Below, piece after piece: positions 57,455 to 64,000 of a DNA stretch of 64,000 nt (position 1 is the first letter of the stretch; every line of letters starts with the position of its first letter). The notes beneath the pieces were generated by a model. That model saw only the letters and a program-made list of their open reading frames with translations, made no database searches and was not told where the DNA came from. The stretch comes from Trifolium pratense (Eukaryota > Streptophyta > Magnoliopsida > Fabales > Fabaceae), in NCBI RefSeq assembly GCF_020283565.1, contig NC_060059.1, forward strand, positions 15,507,501-15,571,500. The letters run 5' to 3'. The translations under genes and the position numbers were made by a program.

Positions 57455-58592
57455 GAGTTCCAAACTCAAAAAATGGAAATTAACGGAAAGGAAGTTAAAG
57501 CGCAGATATGGGATACGGCTGGGCAAGAGAGGTTCAGAGCTGTTACGTCTGCATATTATAGAGGTGCAGTGGGAGCACTTCTGGTATATGACGTTAGCAG
57601 GCGCCAAACGTTTGATAGCATTGGTCGATGGCTTAATGAACTGCACAGTAAGAATTATAATTATGTTTGAATCCATCTTTCCCTTGAAATTTTTCTCGTT
57701 CTTGCTATGTTTGTGTCTTTGTCAGATAAATGATCAGGAAACTGTTAAAATCTCAATAAATTTGACATTGGTACAATATAGGAAAACATTTATGATAAAG
57801 AAATTTAATTGCCTTTCGGTACTTAAATTGTCCGTAATCTAAATGAACAAAGATTATAGTTTTTTATTCTTTTCCTCAAGGTGATTTTGTTTTGTAAATG
57901 CTGAATTGAAAATTTTCATTTTTCATTTTAGGTTCTTAAGCTACTTCACTAAGAGGATGTAGTTTTAGTTTGTCTTTTCCTCATTCGAACTTCTGCATTT
58001 TTATATGCTAGTCTTGTTATTCTTTGACATTTATGTATGTGCACACATACTCCTCCTTCCTGCCTTGTGATAGACTGGTTTAAATATTAATTAGCAATAG
58101 GCGAGTGTGGTTTTAGTCTGGCACATATTGATGATTATTTGCCGCCTTTTTTGCTTTGCTTAAAAAACATATACTCATATGTTGGTGGTTGTTTTGAATA
58201 TGATGAAATGAGGAATAAGTGTACTGGTGTATTATTTAACAGCTCACTCTGATATGAACGTTGTCACAATACTTGTCGGGAACAAATCAGATCTTAAGGA
58301 TGCAAGGGAGGTACCTATGACGGAAGGCAAGGCCTTAGCTGAGGCACAAGGTTTGTTCTTTATGGAGACATCAGCACTAGATTCATCAAATGTATCTGCT
58401 GCTTTCCAAACAGTTGTAAAAGAAATCTACAACATATTAAGCCGGAAGGTTATGATGTCTCAAGAGCTCAACAAACAGGATGCTTCCTCCATTGAAAATG
58501 GAAAGACTGTTGTTCTAACAGAAGGAGGGGAGGATCAACAAGCAGCAGCAGCAGCAGCAGCAGATGGGGAGCCAAAAAAGGGTTGTTGTTAG
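57308..58592 (+). CDS. RABA5A: RABA5a-type Rab GTPase
   Basis: A Rab11-class small GTPase that cycles between GTP and GDP forms to direct trans-Golgi/recycling-endosome traffic. Exons 57308-57647 and 58243-58592 join in phase 1 (CAC A|GTAAG, AACAG|CT) and give 229 residues. Motifs: P-loop GDSAVGKS (21-28), switch I Thr46, WDTAGQE (68-74), NKSD (127-130), ETSA near 156. The C-terminus KKGCC ends in a double Cys for geranylgeranylation. The N-terminus [15 protein letters not shown] matches the RABA5a branch. A CAG repeat at 58545-58562 encodes poly-Ala near the tail and may vary in length. The Met at 57308 is preferred over an upstream in-frame one at 57272 because all family members start there. 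Confidence 0.95.
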
Positions 58593-61192
58593 TATTAGGT
58601 TTGATATTATAGTGACTCCAAAACTCTGTTCTTAGTTATTATTATTCAACCAAACCTGAAAATGCAACTAGGTTATTCAGGATTGATCTTAATGTTTGCT
58701 GAAAGGAATTTTGGAGTAGAATTTGTCAATGCATTGCAAGCACAATCAATTGGTTTCAAAACAAAAACGTAGCTCTGCAGTTTCATTAATTGAACATCTG
58801 GAAAAAAAAAGTAAGTAGATAGTAAAGTTGGAGTAGTTGCTCAGAAAGAATGAGATGAGATGAGACGAGACGCCAAAATGTCCCAAAAATAATTTTTTAT
58901 AATGCTCATACAATTATTTTTCTACAATATGAACAGAAAAAAAGACATTGTTGTGACACAATTATAATACAATGACACACACACATATTATAAACCAACT
59001 ACAAAATTGATTAAAATCACAAAACAAATTATGTAAATCACTGACTTCTATAAAAGTTGTATCACAATTGCATACCATAAACAGCATATATCTACTGCAT
59101 ATTTGTGATAGTAGATGCATTAATTAATCAATTAACACAAGATAAAAGTAGGAAAAAGAGGGAATATATAGAAACATACATTGTCCCGGAAATCAACAGA
59201 AAACAAATTGGCCTTATAAATCACTAGACACAATTTCTATGAAGGAAGGTTGGAGAGTAAGTGATCGATCAACTAACTCATACACCATTGAAGGTTGAAA
59301 AAGATGAGATACAAATTACCTTGAAGATTTGATGTTATACATTGTTCCTTGAATTTTGGATGTATTTTGCTGGTTCTACATCCAAAACAATTTGTCAACC
59401 TAGCTAATAGTAGCCTATTGTGGCATACTTAATAGACTAACAGTGTCCTAATTGTGTTTATCATTATATTAGCTTTGAATTCCCGTTCTAATCATTTTTT
59501 AAAACATAGCACAACATATCCTACTTTATTAATGTTTACTATCATCCAAAAAATGTGGAAAATTGAAATTACTAAAGATATTTAAAATCAAGAATAATAA
59601 AAATTAAAAAAGGAAAATCCAACAATTAAACATCTTGAAGAAACAAAATGAGTTCTAATTTACAATTCATTTTCTAAACTCTTGGTTGGTAAGACATGCT
59701 TAATCTATCAACCAACTCAAAAACTAAAGTAAAATTTAGAAAAACTAGATTTATCTTTTTCAACAGGTTAGTGTAGCAGTTATGGCCTAATTACACACTC
59801 TCAAGTACCAGGACTACCAAGAAAATGCATCTAACCTTTTTTTTTCAACCGGTTTGTGTAGCAACTATGTCCTTTCAGAGAAATCATGTTATAATTTTTC
59901 TTTTAATCTGCAATCAATATGGTAAACAATATTAGTAAACATGATAAGTTGTTTAATATACAAAATTAAATCAGATTTGAAAGTACACACCCCCGGTTTA
60001 CTGACTTTACTAAATCGAAATATCATGTAATAGATTTCTTACTTGACAAACATTTCTCTCAATGTAATAAAAAGAACACAAAATAAAAAAGAAATAATGA
60101 ACTTAAAAGTGATCTTACAAAAATAGCAAATATATGCATACTTATTTAGTTATAGGCTCTGTTGTTGCCTCTTCAATTCTAAGTTCCCCAAAGAAGCAAA
60201 AGACATTCAATGCTCATGTCATGGTCATCAGTCTCATCCATATTCAAAATCAAGCTTTGTAAAGATTTGACTTTGTACCATTTGTTGGAATTCTCATTTC
60301 AGGTGTCTTAGTTATAAAGGCGTGTCTGTTATCGTTGATCGTTCATATTTGTGGAATTCTTTTGAGAAAGTATTATTTATGAAATAATTGGAAAATTGGT
60401 GAAAGATTAAATCACATGTAAGAAGCTGTCGGCTTTTATCTGAAAACCTATTATTTTGGTGGTGATCATCACAAGAGTGGAAGTTCAAGGTCAACATATC
60501 GAACACTCCCGTGATATATTGACCCTGAACTTCCATTCCCGCGATGAACTTCACAGAGTGAGGTTTCTTCAAGATCGCATTTATTTATGTTTCATCTTGC
60601 AATTATAATACAATGACACACACACATAATATAAATTCAGATTTTCTTAGTAATACCCATTGTCCTTTTATATGTATATTGTATTGATTCGATGGTCACA
60701 AAATATAATATGAAGTAGGAAGTCATTAATGAAATGGACTTCCATTATACAAAAATTCCAAGCAAGTAATGAGATGCTAGAAACTATGAAGTTCAAAAAT
60801 ATTTGTTTGAAGCAACCTTAGTTCAAAAAACAAACTCAACAATAGTAGCTTCATTTGCCCTAGCATGCCATTGAATTTTCCCTTTCAATTGTAGCTTGCG
60901 CTGTTTTGTATGTAGATATACATTTACAGGTTAAAATAAGCTCCTTTTGGAATAATTGGTTTTGTCAAAGCTACTTTTTGCCTTGCATTTGCTTTCACTG
61001 TACAGATCAATCAGCTCCATGATTCAACTTCAATCACAAGCTCCCTATGAAAAAAAAAGTCATTACCAAACATAATCAAGATGCTTATTATTGCATGCAT
61101 AAACAGGAACTTTTGTCCCTTACGAGATCGTCAATCAAGTAATAGAATTAAAAAAATAGTTGCATGCACATGCACTCACCTTAATTACTGAT
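58593..61192. other. Convergent intergenic region
   Basis: It lies between the plus-strand RABA5a gene and the minus-strand phosphatase and should hold both 3' UTRs. The DNA is AT-rich with short simple repeats ('acacacac' near 58976 and 60616). An 86-codon frame on the minus strand at 60312-60572 has no recognisable content. No transposon was identified. Confidence 0.5.
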
Positions 61193-62883
61193 TTAAGGGC
61201 TATGCAATTTATGTAGCTGGTCAACCACATCAAAGGAACTACTTAAACGTTGGAAATCAGATCGGTGAAGTACACTTCCTTGGACATGCCTGGAGCCATT
61301 TGATTGAGGGTCCGTGAGTTGGTTTTTCTTGGATGAATAACAGTGGTGAACACGGACTCTGTGATTTCTTGTCTGGATAGTATAATTCCCATGCACCTTA
61401 ACAATCAAAATTGCTTCCTTGTCCCTGGAATCTTCGCACCAAGAGTTTTGTACAACACCATCAACAAACTCTTCAAGAGTCTGAAATTCCTCATGATGCA
61501 CTGATACCTCAACAATGTGATCTGGTCTTATAATACCAGTTGCAGGACTTACCTGAATCATAAAATGTGCAGATAATTAGTAATTACCATATGGTGCTTT
61601 GCAAAGGAGATGCCTTTTCTAAAGCAAAACAAGTTTGGTATCCATACACTCAAAATTTGGAAACTAATTTGTAGTACTAAAACCCACTTGGGTTGGTGCA
61701 TTGGTATTGGCTTGGGACCTGGGAGTGTGCTCCTCTTGAGGTCTGAGGTTCGATTCTCTCTGGTGCCAATTTGGGTGGGCTAATTTAGCTTCTTCAAAAA
61801 AAAAAATTTGTAGTACTAAATCCAATTGTTGGAACTAGTTTTTTTTAGTTCACAAGGATATAAATTGCAGACTGTACCATATGATGACATCTCGACTATG
61901 ATGGCCATACAATTGTATGATGTTTTGATTGCTGATCAAATTGGTCGGCATACTCCTAAACAGGACTATAACAGTGAGCTGACCATAACTACAAATTGAA
62001 ACTTCTATATTTCACATTTTATTCGTTGAATAATTCTATCTATCACATTGACTCCCTGAAAATGGATTTTTTTGAAAATATTTGTTCCAAATGTAACATT
62101 TTCTATGTGCACTCATCTACGTCAGAATTCTTATCTCCGCTACTCACTCGTCAATCATCAATGTTTAGAATGGAACTATGTAGGGCTTCCCTAACTTTCT
62201 ACTTTTAATGTGTAGATCTCATCTTAATTTATTCTCAATTATTATGTAGTATAAATACCATAATGTATAACTTTTGAGCATTAGATGTACATTGGCGAGT
62301 TCTACCTTTGGGAGAACATTAACAAACATAAATTGTTACTTGCTAAATATATGTATCTATGTGTGTGTGCGCGTGAAGCAAATTGTGGCATGGCAGCTAC
62401 CTTGCTGCTTTTTTGTCACTTTATAAAGTTAAGAAACAAAATACTAGAAACAAAAATGCTTCTGTAACTATAAACAATTAAGTATTTATAAAATAATATT
62501 TTTAAAGAAAGAATATTACCTCAAGCCACCTAGGCAAGCCAAAGGAACCTTTCAACTGATGGTTTGTTGCCTTCTTCTTATTCTCCATAACAGTAGACTC
62601 CCCTTCGCAAATTATTTCAAACAAAGCATTGTCTTCTGTACATTTATTAGTAATACGCAAAATTAATGTGTCCTGGTTTTGAAGAATTATGTTGTTTGTA
62701 CTTATAATAGTTTCAGGAATCTTGTACAATTCTTTCAGAAGACATTTTATTTTCTCATTTGACTCGAGAATTTCTCCGAACTCCTGTCTCCGTATTGGTT
62801 CATCTACCCGAGCAATATCTGTAGAAAAGATGCAGCGCACAGGCTTGTGGTCACTATCTGTGACATCCATGCAGGCTTCGTAC
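61193..62883 (-). CDS. FRA3-like inositol polyphosphate 5-phosphatase, C-terminal exons
   Basis: Only the last two exons are visible: 62520-62883 and 61193-61552 on the minus strand, joined in phase 0 across a 967-base intron. They encode 240 residues. The first exon starts in phase 2 with [18 protein letters not shown], the end of the phosphatase catalytic domain (SDHKPV is the last conserved motif, contributing the catalytic-site His). After it comes the plant-specific C-terminal region of the FRA3/5PTase12-14 group, with RGSFG-like and FPRWLEV-like stretches. The catalytic core and the N-terminal WD40 repeats of the group must lie to the right of the window. The enzyme removes the 5-phosphate from inositol phosphates and phosphoinositides. 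Confidence 0.85.
61666..61820 (+). mobile_element. tRNA-derived SINE (Au-like) with 16-bp TSD
   Basis: The body 61682-61804 has an A box (TGGTGCATTGG), a B box (GGTTCGATTC), a 'ggtgccaatttgggtgggct' block and an A-rich tail. It is flanked by a perfect 16-base direct repeat, AATTTGTAGTACTAAA (61666-61681 and 61805-61820), the target duplication made by LINE-assisted insertion. The sequence matches my memory of the Au SINE family. It lies in the last intron of the phosphatase gene, on the opposite strand. Confidence 0.9.
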
Positions 62884-64000
62884 CTATTGAAGGTGTAACA
62901 ACCCAACATTAATTAATAAGAAGTAATATTAATTAGTGGTGTGTATTGATATGGAATTAAGGAAAAGTGGTAAGCATAAGAGAAATTAATGGAATTAAAG
63001 ACAACTAGTAAGTGAGAGGAAGAGCTGGAGTGGCACTCTTGTGAATATAAACAAAAGCAAGGATTATTAATCTGTGTACACCAAAGGACATATAGAACCT
63101 TAATGCCTAAACTCTCCCATTTCTTCCTCTCACCTTGCAGTAACCAAACTCTCCTTTCACTCCCTTCCCCCTCACGCTGACAACAACAACACCTAACATC
63201 ACCCATTTTTCTCCAACCAAGTGTTTCTACACAAGATTAAGCAACCCACACCATGTTCATTCATTCAATTTTAAAGAACTTGACTTTATTCTCATCTCTC
63301 AATCTCTCACACGAATTCATCATCATCAACCAAAAAATCCCAATCTTTCACCTAATTGGATTTAAGTTCTTGCATGTACAAACCTATACTTCAAATCATC
63401 AATTGGAGCTAAGGTAAGCCACCAAACACCTTTTCTTGTTTTCATTAAGATTCAAGTTCAAATTCAGCAAGTGGGTTGTGTTGTGTTGCATGTGAGTTTT
63501 GATGGAATCAAGGGCTGTTGAGTACCAATTGGAAGATTAGAACCAAGGTGTAGATGCTTGAAGGCTAAGGAAGCAAGAAATAAGGAGAATTGAATGATAT
63601 AGCAAAAAGGTTTATGCATAAAAGGCGAGAAGCTTAGAGTATTCATTACTGAGTTCATCTTCAATTCAAGGTGGGTTTGTTTAACTAGAGACATGGCAAC
63701 CATAAGTTCAAAGCATAGGAATTTATAATTACTATGTTAGAAAAATTGATGAATTAGCTTAGCTTAGAAATGATATCATTTGAAATGCTTGAGTATTTCC
63801 CTTCCCCGTGCTCAAATGTGCCGTGTTAAGAGTTGTTTTAAGAACTTAATTAAAAAATATGTTGTTTTAAGGCCCGGATGAATCCCGGCTCGTACGGCAA
63901 AGGTCCTTTGATTATTAAACATTTTCACACACCATTTCAACATCAATTTTAGGATGGTTTAATGATAGTTTAGAGCTTATGACTTGTGCGAGTTTTCCGT
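62884..64000. mobile_element. Possible LTR at the right edge, in phosphatase intron
   Basis: The stretch beginning 'tgtaacaacccaacattaat' at 62896 looks like the start of a plant LTR. It contains a C/T- and A-rich passage ('ctctcccatttcttcctctc') and splice-like 'ggagctaaggtaagccacc', and runs beyond the window. It could equally be normal intron. No protein domain is seen. Confidence 0.3.

Noticed and set aside
63464..63703. 79-codon minus-strand ORF near the right edge
   Set aside because: No domain or conserved motif, and it lies within the intron or possible LTR of the phosphatase gene.

Overview
The window is plant nuclear DNA: AT-rich, with intron-rich split genes, plant gene families and dense nested transposons. 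Several repeats (a tRNA-derived SINE like the Au family, rows of diffuse 'ttttggtccctgtaa' sequence, MITEs starting 'ggctctgtttggta') point to a papilionoid legume of the Medicago/Trifolium type. That assignment rests on recognition of the repeats and was not tested by a search.

Genes. Four host genes can be read. (1) A GPI-anchor-type A1 aspartic protease on the minus strand, ten exons, 3803-9364. (2) A Tat-SF1/CUS2-type splicing factor (ELF9-like) on the plus strand, about fourteen exons, 43967-51488. (3) A RABA5a-type small GTPase on the plus strand, two coding exons, 57308-58592. (4) The last two exons of a FRA3-like inositol polyphosphate 5-phosphatase on the minus strand, 61193-62883; the rest lies beyond the right edge. 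A single first coding exon of a fifth gene is stranded at 38441-38477.

Mobile DNA. From 9.4 to 18 kb there is a graveyard: a LINE 3' end, a Helitron 3' terminus with a decayed PIF1-type helicase, a 204-bp tandem duplication, a Tourist/hAT-like MITE, and a LINE RNase H domain split by a probable solo LTR that holds a CACTA end. From 18100 to 29365 lies a complete, apparently very young Ty3/gypsy element of the Tat/Retand type. Its two 449-bp LTRs look identical, its target duplication is ATACC, and its 1942-codon gag-pol frame is uninterrupted on the minus strand. It also has an additional 633-aa gene on the opposite strand with its own TATA box and two introns. A LINE with an intact 1360-codon ORF2 sits at 33.9-38.0 kb.

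Segmental duplication. The upstream region plus the first 49 codons of the RABA5a gene (about 4.3 kb) occurs three times: intact at 53132-57454, as a truncated direct copy at 39402-43770 joined to the front of the ELF9-like gene, and as an inverted copy at 29371-33180. The inverted copy carries the same RABA5a/ELF9 junction, so it derives from the second copy. Its end continues across the gypsy insertion to about 18083, so the young element landed inside the inverted copy of ELF9-like exon 1. A small fold-back and patches matching different parents mark the far end. The result is a 3.8-kb-arm inverted repeat around the intact LINE.
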